64,000 nt of DNA, taken from contig JAHBMJ010000676.1 of the NCBI GenBank assembly GCA_018398765.1, positions 16,690-80,689 of the forward strand. Direction: 5' to 3'. Both the position numbers and the translations under genes were made by a program. Every line of letters begins with the position of its first letter. Positions within the stretch are counted from its first letter, which is position 1. The notes below the pieces were generated by a model. The model ran no database searches. It was given only the letters and a program-made list of their open reading frames with translations, and was not told where the DNA came from. Source of the stretch: Chromera velia (Eukaryota; Sar; Chromeraceae). This document shows positions 35,222 through 47,941 of this stretch, one piece after another.

Positions 35222-36103
35222 ATGTCAGAAAAAGACGCAGCAGACGCGGGAGGGGAGGAGGTGGCCCCTCTCTCCTCCAAGGTGAAGCCTTTGAGGAATC
35301 TGGGAGGTTGTTCCCTGATGTTTGGCATTTCGGTTGTGGGGGCAATCAACATGTGTATCTGTATTGTTTTGGTAGCAACAATTCCTGAGTACGACTCTTC
35401 CACCACAGTCTTCGCAATCACCGTCACCCCCTCCATGCGGCTCATCCAAGCTGCCTGGGCCCTTGCCGGCATTCCCGTCATCATTGCCGGGGTCTGGGGG
35501 GCTGCGTATGCCATCTCCTCACATGTTGAGGTCTACCTCTGGTACCTTGTCATTGGGCTTGTGGTGCAAATCGCCACGTCTGTTTACGCGATGGTCTTCG
35601 GGAACTTGTGTTCCGGCATGCCGATCGAATTCGTCAACCAGGCCCAAAATGTGGTGTGTGGGGGGGCGTCCCTGCTCGTTATCCTCTGGTTGTTCCTCAT
35701 CATTGCCATTTGGGGGGGGGCAGCGTTTGTGGTCTGGTCGTGTGTCCAGGTCATCCAGGAAGCAGAGAAGGAGAGCGTCCTTGCAAGGAGACTGCTCCTT
35801 GACCCCCAGAAGAGACAGCTGCTTGCCCAGAGAATGGGCAGCTTTGTACCAGAGAACAGAGGGAGGGCAGACGTGAACGGTTTCAACTACATGGCATCCG
35901 AGAGGGACGCCGCGGCAGTAGAGAAACTCCAGAGAGACATCCAGAGATCGACATCGACTCTGGGGTCTCAGCAGGTGCCCCCCCAAAGGGTGGATGAGTA
36001 CCAGAGACTCGTGGCGGCGTCTGCGAAGGTGCCTCCTCAGGCTCCTCCAGGCGCTTCCACTTCCTTCAGAGCTGCAGGCAATTCGGGTTACCCTCGCGTG
36101 TGA
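35222..36103 (+). CDS. Intronless four-span integral membrane protein
   Basis: 293 residues if translation starts at ATG 35222 (MSEKDAADAGGEE). An in-frame ATG at 35156 would add 22 residues; the inner start is preferred because it gives a compact acidic cytosolic N-terminus before the first helix. Hydrophobic segments lie at about residues 29-54, 74-98, 104-126 and 144-175, followed by a 118-residue soluble tail with charged, coiled-coil-prone sequence (ERDAAAVEKLQRD) and a Pro/Ala-rich end. A short acidic, serine-rich loop separates helices 1 and 2. The topology recalls tetraspan membrane proteins, but no family motif is certain and no function is proposed. It is the only intronless gene in the window. 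Confidence 0.78.
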   Translation: MSEKDAADAGGEEVAPLSSKVKPLRNLGGCSLMFGISVVGAINMCICIVLVATIPEYDSSTTVFAITVTPSMRLIQAAWALAGIPVIIAGVWGAAYAISSHVEVYLWYLVIGLVVQIATSVYAMVFGNLCSGMPIEFVNQAQNVVCGGASLLVILWLFLIIAIWGGAAFVVWSCVQVIQEAEKESVLARRLLLDPQKRQLLAQRMGSFVPENRGRADVNGFNYMASERDAAAVEKLQRDIQRSTSTLGSQQVPPQRVDEYQRLVAASAKVPPQAPPGASTSFRAAGNSGYPRV

Positions 36104-37691
36104 GGCGAAAGAAGAATCGGAAAGAAAGCGAAGGAAAGAAAGTCCACAACTATTCAGTCAACCCGTCTGTCGGCTACAGCGAGGGGGGCGAGAGGAGGGG
36201 AGGAGAGAAGGGCTGTGCTGAATTGTCCCTGCAGGCTGATAGTCAGATGAGTGCCCTGCCGCGTGACTTAATGGATGGATGGATGGATCGATCGATGGAT
36301 GGGTGGGCGCGTTGGAGGCAAGGAAAGGTGGGGGAGGTTGATTGTCCAGGTTCAGAAGGAGAGAGATTGACGGGGAGCTGGACGGTCAACAGAAGAAGAA
36401 AGGAAGGAAGGTTGGAATGTGTGAAATGAAGACCGGCACCGGATGGGCGGAAAAAGAAGAGACGTGTGAAAGTGATCTGGAAGGATGGGTGGGTGGATGG
36501 ATGGATGTGAGGCTTCGATTGGAGTGAGTCTCCTCCCTTTCCTTTTTCTTTTATTGCATCGAACTCAATGAGGAGAGACTCCAATCACTCCCTCTCTCCC
36601 TCCGATTCCATTTCTCCTGACTCCTGAGTTTCGATTCGTCCACGCTTCTTCGACGTATCCATACAAATATCCCATCAATGACATGCAACGTCTATCCCAT
36701 GCGCCGTTGGCACAATGAGGTCTTTCCTTCTTTTCTGAGCAAAAGCGTTCGACTCCTTTCTTTCCTCCCACCCTAGCTCTAGCCCTAGCTGATCCCATCG
36801 AGCCTGCGTCGCTGACCCGCGTTAATTGGTGTTAGAGGCTTGCAGCAAGCGGTGCATGCAAGACAGTTGAAGACACAGGACAAAAACTCTCAAAACGTTG
36901 GGCAAAGTGTTTTTTATGAGGCTCTTAATTCAATACCTAAACTTATAATTTATAAAGCTACCCTATAAAAAAGCTAAGAAATATGTTAGAAATATGTTTT
37001 CAAGTCCATCCGCCAAAGCGAAAAAAAGTTTAAGTGGCTTAATCGTACGTAGTGTCAGGGAGGTATCTAACTGTATGTATGTTATAATCCCGCGTGTGCA
37101 CGAAAAATTGCAAAAGTTACGAATCACACTCACCCTTAATTGGGTTAGTGCCTCGGGGATCATAGTGGTTTCCATATGGTTCCGATTAATTATCTGTACA
37201 ATTCTCTGCGTAGGTGTGCATTGCCGTCAGGCTGGCACACTGCCGTTTGCGGGGGCGACCTCTATAAAACAAAACGGCGACAGTGCTCTAGGGCACCACT
37301 AATCACTAATCACTAATATTTTTTTATAGAGTGCAGAGCCTATAGTTTTGACGTTTTCTCAGCTGTTGAAATGGAATAAGAACATACCGGCCACGTGAAA
37401 AGCTTCATGCCTTCAGCCACAAAAGTATATTGTGAATTCAACTTATTATCTAGCCCTGGTTGGAGCGCTAAGCACCCAGGCGGCGCATACATATATGGTT
37501 GTTGTTAGTTTGCTAAGTCGCTGATAGAGTTGCATGTTCAATTAATCACTTTCATATCACTTTCATATATATCTATGTCTAGATCTATGTATATATATCA
37601 TTGTATGAAATGCTTATACATCTTTTGCGGCACTGACACTGTGATAATAAATTGAACACCGTTTGGTTTTTAGCAGTTTTTCTAGCAGTTT
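36104..37691. other. Intergenic, with simple repeats and an AT-rich island
   Basis: No gene seen between the plus-strand tetraspan gene and the end of the minus-strand ADP-ribosylglycohydrolase gene. GGAT/GGTG tetramers occur at 36270-36305 and 36485-36510. 36900-37620 is AT-rich and resembles the other AT islands of the window, with no ORF. Confidence 0.55.
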
Positions 37692-39206
37692 TTACTTTAC
37701 TTTGTCTCTGAGTCCCAACAGCTCTTCGCTCAGTGCGCGGATCTCCGTGATGCTTGCGGTTTTTTCTATCCAGTCGGCAGGGACGCTCTCTTCTCCCCCC
37801 ACTGCCCCCATGCACCCCCCAACAAAACAGAGACGCGAGCAATTGCAACCCAGGGAATTCAGAGTCGCACGCACAGCCGACACCCACGCCTCGCTTGGGT
37901 CGCCCCCTGCAACAGGACATGCAGGAAACGTAAGTACGATAGCATAGATACAGAGATCATGCAGGGGAAGAGACCACACAGCACCCTCATTGAACAATCG
38001 GCCTGTTTATTACGGATACTTCGATAGATCGAATACAAACATGAGTGTGGGTGATCAGTCTGCAGAAAGATTGAAAATGCAGGAAACAAACGGATGGAAA
38101 CACAGAGAGAATGTGCAGGGAGCAAGGAAGACATTTGGTTTGAATCCTTCAGGAAACAATCAACGTTCCCGTGAAGCCTTGCGAGAATGAGCAATGACGA
38201 GTGCCTGACCCTTTGCGCACTTCAGCAGACAATGGAGAGAGTTTGTGAGGTTGTTCGGGACCTTGCAGGAAATCCCGACGTCCTCCCTCACGGCAAAACT
38301 TGAGTGATCCTCCTCAACAGAATCAACAGACTACAGCAGCAGAAACAACAAGAAGAAGAAGAAGAAGAAGAAGAAGAAGAAAAGACACGATTGCATCGAT
38401 TTACTGATGTCTGTTGCATGCTTGATGCATGCATGCTGTTCACCTAAGGGTCAATCCGTACAGAATCGGACACAGCTCCGTTCCGACAGAACAAGGCGAA
38501 GGCGAGAAACGGCACCGAGATTGGAACCCTACATAACCAATACCCGTTGTCTCACTCACTCACTGCTGACCTGCCTTCTTGCTTTGCCAACACACCCTTC
38601 CCTTCTTTCCTTCAGCCTGACTACAAGCGAGGAGAGAAAAAAGGGAACCAAATAAGCAAGCCCCCCCGATGCCTTCCTCAGCCTCCCATACTCGTTTTGG
38701 CTCTTTCCGAGTCTCCTTTCCTTTCTTGTGTTCTCTTGGATGAGGGGACGGAGAGAAGTCTTTCAGGTGTCTTCTTGATCTGACGCACTCCGTGCGAATG
38801 GCCCGGAAAGCGAAATCAATTCTTCTTGCCACTGCTTTAAATTCGGTAAGTGCCCCCTCAGCTGAATTGCCTTTCCGGGGCCCAGCTTGGCGTGCGTCAG
38901 GTCTTCCTGTCAACGTCAGGCGACGTGTGGTCTGGGGGTGCAATTTTTGTTTAGTGCCCTCTCAGCTTCGCTTTCCGGGCCATCGTGGGCGGACACACAA
39001 TTGTGGAGTCAATCAACACAATTAAGTGGAGTCAATCAACACAATTAAGTGGAGTCAATCAACACAATTAAGTGGAGTCAATCAACAGTTTAAACACATA
39101 CAGAGCATGCATGCCCCCTTCGGTGCAGATACATCTCTGGAGGACTCAACAGCATGAGTTGTCTGACCTTCAGAAGCGCTGCCTCCATTGACGCAGAGAC
39201 ACCTGA

Positions 39207-39249
<43 letters not shown>

Positions 39250-39659
39250 TCGGATCCTCTTCTTTCCGCTTCCTCAGAATGATAAAGAGTGTGCGGAGAG
39301 TGTGGATCGGGAAAGGGGCGAAAGTGAAGGTTGTACGCGTTCCCTTCTTCCCTTTTCTTTAGACCGTCTCCCTCCCTTCTGTCGATGACAGTCGACAGAA
39401 GGGAAGCAACGGAAAAGACCCCCTACTCGTACAGTCTTCCTGCTGTTCTCTCGGCATTTTCTTGTGATTCCCGGCAACTTCCCTTTCCTCTCTTCTTCTT
39501 CTTCTTCTTTCCCTCACTTCACCTGCGCTCTTGACAGCCTTGGTGACCGTCTCTGCCTCGATAGGTTCCCCCATCAACAGACTCTCCAAAAGTTTGGCGC
39601 CCACACGCGCGCTGTCTACGGCTGCATCCATTCATCGAGGAAGATTGGCAGAGTGAAAA

Positions 39660-39696
<37 letters not shown>

Positions 39697-40531
39697 AGCA
39701 TTTGAAGAGGAGACGGGCACCGAGATTGTTGGAATCATGCGTGAGCTTTGAAAGGCCTGCGGTAGCATGGAATGGAAAATACGGAAAAGGAAGACAGGAG
39801 AAGAGAAAACAGATCACCAAATGGATGGATGCACAGAGGACCCGACCTACGACAGGAATGAGGAAGAAATGAGCGAAAGAAGACAGTAGTGCTTTCCCCC
39901 CCCCCTCTCTAGCCCAAGAAGATATTCACCAACCTTCCTGATCCTCCTGTGTCACGCGCACACACTCCTCCACGACTTGCAGCATCCTGGGGCTGCCTGC
40001 GTAGAGGGCGACCAGAGGTGCCAACTTGGCGACCCCATCCATCTGGGCGTCCGGGGAGAGGCCCGTGCCCGTCCCCTTCCCTTCCTCTGCACTCTCGGTC
40101 TCCTTGATCTTCTGGAGAAAGTGCTTGACGGATTGGTGACGCCACCCGCCTGTCACAGGGAGATTTTGTGCGGTTTTGCTCTCGTGGCTGTAGGTGGAGG
40201 AGGACAGCTGAGACGGATCATACTGCACTTCCTCACTCATTCAGAACGACACACAAGTAGGGGGAGAGGCAGGGGCGTCATCTTTCTTGAAATTGTGGTG
40301 CAAGTATGCGGAAAGAGACCGGGAGGGAATATGGTATCGACCAAGGAGGAGATTGACTGCCAGAAAAGGACGCAGCAGAAGAGAAACGAGGCTGGCAGTA
40401 GGGCTCTGTTCCGTCGAGAAGAGGACGAAATGGCGGTGGCGAGGGACTGGTTGAGACATCCCGCTAACGAGAAAGCTTGAGGTGAGCCGAATATATTTCT
40501 CGTGCCTTCGCGGATCCACAGTCAGAAACAC

Positions 40532-40578
<47 letters not shown>

Positions 40579-41822
40579 CAGCAAGAAAGAAAGAAAGCAA
40601 GAAAGAAAGAAAGAAAGAAAGAAAGAAACAACACACATTCCCTTGCCTTAGTGCCGTCTCCGAACATCTTCTGCAGGTGAGAGCAGTACACCCCCCTGTC
40701 CCATCCCCCCGCCTCCACGAGGGCCCGCAGGAGGGCCACCGTCTGATCTCCGTACCCGCTCTGTTGCCCTAAAGGGAGCTCTGCGGCAGATTTTATCAAT
40801 TAGAAGGTACTTGATATTATCCAACATGCGGAGAATCATCAAAGGGGTGTTGCCCAACCCCACCAGATCGATCAGACAAGTCAGACAAGCAGACAGGGTG
40901 AAGGATTTGCTTCCCTTGTCTTCACTTACTAAGCAGAGCAACAGTATTCTCTGTTTCTTTGTATTCCCTTTGTGCACATCCATAGCGGTGGAATGACGGA
41001 ATCATCATGAAAGAGAATTGTGAAGACGGATCGCGGATCACATGGGGGAGCTTTTTCGTTCGTTCGTTCTTTCTTCCTTTGTCTGTTGTGTGATCACTGG
41101 AGACGACGGAAACGGAAAAGTGCGGTCTTCTGATCTGACTGCAATGGAAAAAGAAGAAGAACAGAGATCGAACGATCCACTAGGACGGTCCTCCCTGACG
41201 GCCTGATGCACGCTTCTCTGAAGGATACCGAAGCTGATCTGTTGGACTGACTGAGAGACTGTGACTTCCTGACTCAGTGACTCACTGTAAAAGGGATTGA
41301 ATGACTCTGGGCAGAATTCCTTTTTGTCCTTGAACCTCTCGTTCAGTTGCTCTGCGAGTTCGGGTTTGAATTTTGGGTACACCCAATGGACGGGCATCCC
41401 CGCAGCGTCAGCGACGAACGAACCGATCACAGCCCCTGCATGCTTGCAGTGGGTGTGGAGCGAGTGAAAGAGAGGGAGGAAGGAAAGGGAAGGAAAAGAA
41501 AGGGAGACACACAAAAGGACCAGAATGAAAAGCAGAAAAGTCCCTGTGACCCTTCCTAGGTGTGTCCTGTGGGAAAAACAAACGCTTGTCCGCAGAGGCA
41601 ACGAATCCAATCAAGGCGGGTGCAAAAAAAAAGGAAGAGGAGAGATAAAGACCCACCGCGAAGCCTTGCTGACTCGGAGACAGCCTTCATGACGTCTCTT
41701 GTCTGTTGAAAGGCGGCCAGAGACGGGAACTGGGGAAGAGACGGCAATCGAGACGGAGACGCCAGAGATCGTTCGACAGCCGAAAAGAGAAGACAAAGAA
41801 ACAACAAGCAAGACGTTCGCAT
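37692..41822 (-). CDS. ADP-ribosylglycohydrolase family protein, J1-crystallin type
   Basis: Member of the ADP-ribosyl-glycohydrolase fold, closest by pattern to J1-crystallins. Minus exons: 41822-41657, 41435-41286, 40780-40647, 40222-39934, 39621-39523, 38330-38210, 37906-37692. A small exon at 39178-39133 is tentative, and the segment between 39523 and 38330 is not fully resolved. Landmarks: GAVIGSFVADAAGMPVHWVY, PLGQQSGYGDQT across a junction, WRHQSVKHFL, MDGVAKLAPLVALYAG, EECVRVTQ, GISCKVPNNLTNSLHCLLK, GGDPSEAW and PADWIEK near the stop. The N-terminus MRTSCLLFLCLLFSAVERSLA looks like a signal peptide. The third intron appears to use a GC donor. J1-type proteins keep the fold, but enzyme activity is not assured; classic metal-binding acids are only partly visible. 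Confidence 0.8.
38798..38983. repeat. Short inverted/direct repeat cluster in an ADP-ribosylglycohydrolase intron
   Basis: ATGGCCCGGAAAGCGAA at 38798-38814 is matched exactly in reverse complement at 38967-38983. A third, related copy (CTTTCCGGGGCC with AGTGCCCCCTCAGCT before it) lies at 38850-38884. This may be a small foldback element. Confidence 0.65.
39003..39085. repeat. 23-bp tandem repeat
   Basis: Nearly four units of GTGGAGTCAATCAACACAAT plus TAA, in an intron of the minus-strand gene. Confidence 0.9.
40528..40628. repeat. (GAAA)n microsatellite
   Basis: About 25 GAAA units with a few GACA/GCAA variants, in the intron next to the GC donor of the ADP-ribosylglycohydrolase gene. Confidence 0.95.
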
Positions 41823-42715
41823 GCGATCACAGGAATGCCAAGGGTCAGAATGACGCTCTGCCAGTCAGCTCTAAAAATAAACGAAAGAACAGATAAGTCT
41901 CTACTGTAGAACGGACCACTCCCGTCCCTGCCGTCTCGGACGTCTCGTCTCGTTTTCGCAGACACGTGAGATCACGGAGCTTTGCAGTTACACCAGACTG
42001 AAGAGGAAATGATGTCAGCCGCTTTCTGCACGGAGTCTATGTGGCCATATTGCAGGGATGCAGCGCGAATCATCTTGTCAGATCGGTCCTGACTCCTGAC
42101 ATACAATTAAGTCCCCTTTGTTACGGTAGGTTCAACAGCTGGCGGCTGCGGTCGCACGGAGTGCGCATAGAAGCACGAAGCTTGTGGGGCACATTCTGAA
42201 ACAAAGCAATACCGATACACAGATTTTTTTTTTTTTTGTTCGATCGTTTCGCGAAAATTCGCGAAATGCCTCCATGCATCGTTGTCTTTCGCGGTCAGAG
42301 AATTTAATGTCAGAGATTGTCAGAGACGCCTCCACTCCAGAACACAACGGGGGAAAAGAAGAAGTGATTCGAGGCCTTGCTCCTGTCAAGCACAGGTAGA
42401 AACTGACTTGTGCGGGTTTTGTAATCTGTGACTGGTCTGTTTTCTTCTTCCGAGACCGACGCAAAGCGAAGAGGAGTTTTCGGTCTCAACCCGCGAGAAC
42501 CTCCAAGCCTTCAACGGTCTCTTGGAGAAAGAAGAAAAATCAGTGTGTCGTCGATTTGAAGTCAAAGTGTACGAGACTATCGACCGTTTTTCGGTTGCGA
42601 TACTGTCACCTGCTTCCTTGAGGAAGGGCGGGAGCATCAACTTCCTTTTTCTTACTTTCAGCCAACACCCATTAATTCCAATTTAATTATTTATTATCTA
42701 CCTGACTGAGACGCC
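41823..42715. promoter_or_regulatory. Divergent intergenic region between ADP-ribosylglycohydrolase and FAS genes
   Basis: 0.9 kb separating two start codons that point away from each other, so both promoters should lie here. There is a T11 tract at 42228 and an AT-rich stretch (TTAATTATTTATTATC) just upstream of the FAS ATG. No TATA or initiator element can be assigned. Confidence 0.45.
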
Positions 42716-45685
42716 ATGGGAGACCTAGACCGGAAGACTGCTCAGTTTTCTTCCGCCCTCTTGGGTCTTGCAAAGAAGGGCGAGGTCGGGCTTGTTGCCC
42801 ACTTCGGTGGGCAGGCTGTGCCGTTCATGAGCGAGCTGAGGAGAGTGTACAACTCGTGCGCTTTCGCTCAGAGACTCGTCGACAAATGCAGCCAGGACCT
42901 CAGGTACGTCCTCGTTCTTTTTGTTTGCTTTTCTTATCAACTTCTTTTCGTCTTGCACATTGATATGGAGCTCCTTTTGAGAAGTTGGATGAAAGACGAA
43001 GGAATGAAAAAGAATGGAGTCACGCTGGCAGATTGAAGAAGGAAAGAAAAAGAATGGAGTGACGCTGGCAGATTGAAGAAGGAAAGAAAAAGAATGGAGT
43101 GACGCTGGCAGATTGAAAGAGGACGCCACCGTCTCCTCTCTTCTCCCTTGTCGATGTCTTCCCAGCTGAAAAAATGTTTCCCGTATTCCGTTTCCTTGCT
43201 TTGCTTCCCTTACTCCTCCTTGACAAGCTGCACTACCTTGTTCAGTGCACCCTCGCTCTAATTAGTGTCGAAAGTCTGCGGTAGGACCACTCAACAACCG
43301 ACTTGTCTCACTGGCGGCCTTTTCCTTCTGTTAACCCTCCTCCAATTTCGCCTCCCTTTCTTCACGTTGTGCCGTCGTAACAGTGCATCTTCCGTTTTGT
43401 GCAGTGTATGGCTAGAAACAGATGAAATACGAAGGAAAGAGACCGTGACCTCCTTGTCTACCTGCCTGCCTGTCTCTCTGTGTGTGCAGGAAGGAGCTTG
43501 CTAAGGAGGAGGTGGTGCTGCTCGGGTGTCACCGCCAGGGAATGGACTTGGAGGCGTGGCTGAGGGACGAGAGCGCAGTCCCCTCCTCCGAGTACCTTCT
43601 CACAGGCCCTGTCTCCTACCCCTTGATCGTCCTGACCCAGCTGGCCAATTTCCTTTCTGTGATGAGGGAGCTCGGCATCACCCCGAGCGAGTTTGCTGAC
43701 GAGAAGATGCTGCACGCCTCGTGCGGACACTCCTCCGGAATTCTTGCGGCGGCTGCTGTAGCGTGTGGAGGGACGCTGGAGGAGTTCACTGAGAGGTCAG
43801 GCAGACAAACAAAGAGAAATCCTCAGTCTCGCCATCTTTGGTTTTTTCTGGATCTTCTGTTGTGACTCCGTATGTGGTTCATTGAAAAATTGGAAAGACA
43901 TCAGGATAGATGATGGTCTGCTTTTAATTAGCTCTGTTTTTCTTCTCTTCTCTTCTCAGAGCACAGTGGTGCAAAGGACAAAGAAACCCCGTGGAGGTTT
44001 TCAGACTTTCCACAGCAATTTTTGTTTGGAAGATCACGAATCAACATTCCTCCCCCCCTCTCTTTTTCTCTCTTTCTCTTTCGTTTCCTTCCCTTCCCTC
44101 CTGCATGCGTGCAGAGCTCGGAAGACGGTCTTGCTGGCCTTCTGGCACGGCCTCAGAGCACAGCAAGCATTCCCCCCTCGGCGTGTGGAGAGGGAGCTGC
44201 TCCAACAAGCGTACGACCTGAAGACCAGAAGACCCACGCCCATGCTAGCTGTGGGAAACATCTCCAGGGCAGGTCCGTCGGTGCATGGTGGTGTGGGGAA
44301 GGGAAGTGAGTGAGTATTTTTGGGGGTTGGTCTTGTGTTCTGAGGATAGCTGCTCGATTTTTTTTCTTTGCTTCGTGCGTGAGGGAGGAATGGAAGCGAG
44401 GGAAGGAGGGGAGGGGATGCCTTTTCTTCTTCCCTCCAGTATCTGTCGAATCTCTCCTTCCCCATGCATGCACCGACTCCTTCACTCTTGTCCCTCCATG
44501 CGTTTACACGAGGGGCAAACAATCTTCGGCTTGATGTGTGATCTCGTTGCCACTTTTGTTAGTATGCCTCCTGAAGAGCATGCTAACGAAAAGGGGGGGG
44601 GGAGTCCCCCACGCAAGGCAGTAACAAATGAGGAAGTTCGTCAACGCCCCCTCTGTGTGCTCCCCTTCATTTGCTTCGTATGCGGACTCTCTCATCTACC
44701 TGCTTCCTTCATTCCTTCCTTCCTTTTTCTTTGATTGATCTTGGCAGCTCTGGAATCGAAGATCAAATTCATCAACGCGTCTGTCCCCAAACACTCGCGA
44801 GTGGGCATCTCTCTGATCAACCAATTCAACAGGTGAGGGAGTGAGGGGGGAGTGAGGGCACGAGGGGGTCGGCACGGGAAGGCGAAAGGGAGGAGACCTC
44901 TTTTTTTTTTCTGCCGTTACACTCGTTCCCTCAATTTCATGTCAGCCAGCTGAAAAAGAAAAAAGACCAACGGGAGAACTGAGAGAAGGAAGGAAGGGAG
45001 CGACAGGGGCACGCAGCACGAAAGGATGTTTGGCTTTGGGCGCTTCCCTCTTCCTGTTGTACCTCAGCGGCTTGCACGCACATTCTCCCTATGGTATATC
45101 TGCCCTCCCTCCCTGCCTGTCGATAATATCGTCCCTCTCCTTCTCCCGTCGAAAGCATGAATTTCACATGCAGTGTGTGTATGCACTCCTTTTTTTTCTT
45201 GCCTATGTGGATCAACTCACTGTGTGGATGGATGGATGGCTGCAGATTCGTTGTCAGTGGAGATCCCAACTCTCTCGTCCGTCTCCGTGCGAGCCTGACC
45301 GAGATGGAGGCCCCCCCTGACGATCCCAAACAGTCCCGCGTCCCCTTCTCGCTCCGGAAGAGACAGCTCTTCTGTACCTTCCTCGACGTCTCCACGCCCT
45401 TCCATACACCCCACCTGGCATCCGCATTCGACCACATCCTCGCAGACGCCGAGCGCATCGGCTTTATCCTCACCCCCGACATGCTCAAGGTTCCCCTCTT
45501 GTCTACCTCCGACGGCAGTGACCTCCGGGATCTGAAAGGGGACTCTGGGTCCGCGCTCCTGCACAACTTGGTGAAACTCCAACTGACAGAGATCAACGAC
45601 TGGACCGCCGTGTGTGCCCGAGTGGCTCTGCACGAGAGGAAGGGCCACGTCCACGTGCTCGATTTCGGGTGCGGGGGCAAAGGAG
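42716..45685 (+). other. FAS acetyltransferase (AT/SAT) domain
   Basis: Exons 1-5. The N-terminal FGGQ block (HFGGQAVPF) precedes the active-site GHSSG ([17 protein letters not shown], exon 43490-43795). The later [11 protein letters not shown] and [10 protein letters not shown] blocks match the C-terminal part of fungal AT. It loads the acetyl primer. The first motif has Ala where FGGQG is usual. Confidence 0.85.
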
Positions 45686-47901
45686 GTCAGTCAGTGAGGG
45701 GGGGAGTGAGGGAGTTGTATGTATGGATGCTGACACTAGAAGAGTGTACTGTCCCTTTCGATCTTTTCTTGTTTCCTTTTCTCCAATAAACTCCTGTCCA
45801 CATTCTCATTTCCCCGGCGTCTCTCTCTTGATGCCATTGCAATGACACGCATCCTTCTCCCCCCAACTCGCTTCTCCTCCTTTCCCCTCCCATCCTCTAT
45901 TCGGGTGCTTGACTGTTTGCGCAGGTGTTGCCAAGGCCACCGCCGCGCAGACGAGAGGTGCGGGGGTGACTGTCGTTTTTCTCTCAGAGGTCGCCTCTGA
46001 GCCCGGGGCCCCGGGGCGGCCCGCTCTCCTGACGGACAAGAGGGAGGAGGTGCCCTTCCACGAAGACTGGGGAGAGGTCTATGGACCCAAAGTGCGGTCA
46101 GTCGTTTTTTGTCGTCAATTATTTTTTTCTTTTCTTTTGAGGGATCGAGAGTGAGGCTGACGGCGCGAGGAGTCAGTTAGGGAGGAGTCTGAAGGAATGG
46201 AGTGTCGTTGTGGAGAAGAGGAATGAAGAGTTTTGCTTTTGGAATTTCCGCGTTTGTTTCTTTCGTTAATACACCCAAAGTCGCATTCAGCCTGAATGCC
46301 TCCTTTCTCTGTCTTCTTTCTCCCTCCTCGCACTTCATTACATTCGGTTGACTTTTCCTGTCGTTTTCCTCTTTTTTCTTTTCTTTTCTCCTTTAATTCT
46401 TGCAGCCGCGATCCTCTGGGCCGTCTGGTCCTGCACACGAAGTTCACGGAGGTTTTCAGGAAGCCGCCCGTGATGGTCCCCGGCATGACCCCCACCACGG
46501 TGAAGCCTGAGTTCTGCTCTGCTGTGATCAACGCAGGGTACCATGTGGAGGTCGCAGGGGGGGGGCAGCACACGGAGAAGATCTTCGCGTCCACCTGCGA
46601 GGACATCGTCAAGAATGTACCGGCAGGTCAGAAAGGGAAATGAAGAGAGTCGAGAATGGGCAGAAGAAAGATATTTGGACGGACAGAATGGAGAAGGAAG
46701 TGAAGGAAGGAAGAAAATCGGTGCATAGAAGGCGTTTTTGTTTCGCCTTTCTGTTCTATGCCGCTTGTGAAGAGCTCGAAAGACGTCTGTCAGAAGAGGA
46801 GAGGAAAAGTCGGGCTGACATTTTTCTGATGTGTATCTTCCTCGTTTCTTCGACTTTAATTCTGTACACTGATGTCTGTGGATATGTGTACGTGTATGTG
46901 TCTTTGTGTCTCTGCAGGAGAGGGCATCACAGTCAACCTCCTGTTCCTGAACCCCTACCTGTGGAAGTTCCAGTTCCCTCTCATTCTCAAACTCCGGAGG
47001 GAGGGCACGCCAATTGAGGGCATCACCATCGCTGCAGGAGTGCCTTCTGAAGCCAACGCGAACCGCATCTGCCAGGATCTGCTCTCAGTGGGGATCTCGA
47101 AGATCGGTTTCAAGCCCGGCACAGCGACTGCGGTTCTGGAGGTTCTCAAGATCGCAGAAGCCAACCCGGAGATGACGGTCGTGCTCCAGTGGTCGGGGGG
47201 CCGTGCGGGAGGCCACCACAGCTACGAGGATCAGTTCGAGGCGATGCTGGAGACCTACCACAAGATCCGGAGACACGCCAACGTGATTCTCATCGCGGGG
47301 GGAGGGATCGGAGACGCGGACTCTGCGGCTGCGTGGGTGACTGGCCAGTGGAGCGTGGGGTTCCGTCAGCCCCGCATGCCTTTTGACGGTGTGATGATGG
47401 GCAGTCGTGTGATGGTGTGCAAGGAGGCTCCGACTGCAAAGGAAGTGAAGACGCTGATCACAGAGACGAAGGGCGTCTCCGAGGAGAACCAGGCCGACTG
47501 GGAGAAGAGCTACATGGACGATGCAGGGGGAGTGGTGACTCTGTTGAGTGAACTGGGAGAGCCGATCCACAAGATCGGCAACAGGGGAGCCAGGCTGTGG
47601 AGGATGTTGGACGACAAATACTTCAAACTCCAGGGGGTCAGTCGGGGAGGGAAGGGGAAGGGAGGCAGTGCGCCTGCCTTTTTTGTTCTTTTTGCTTGTT
47701 TCTTGCCAGTCTTTTCATCTTGTAACTTTCTCGTTTGCCCTTGAGCGTCTGTGATCCCTTGGGACCTTCTGACGAAGTTCTTTGAATCAATGACCAGCAA
47801 TTAGGTGTGCTTTTGAGTGACCAAGGATCCTCCAGCTCTTTTTTTTTCCCCTGCGGCTCCTGTCTACTGTTTTTTTCCTTCTTCGTCAATCATCTTCCCT
47901 T

Positions 47902-47941
<40 letters not shown>

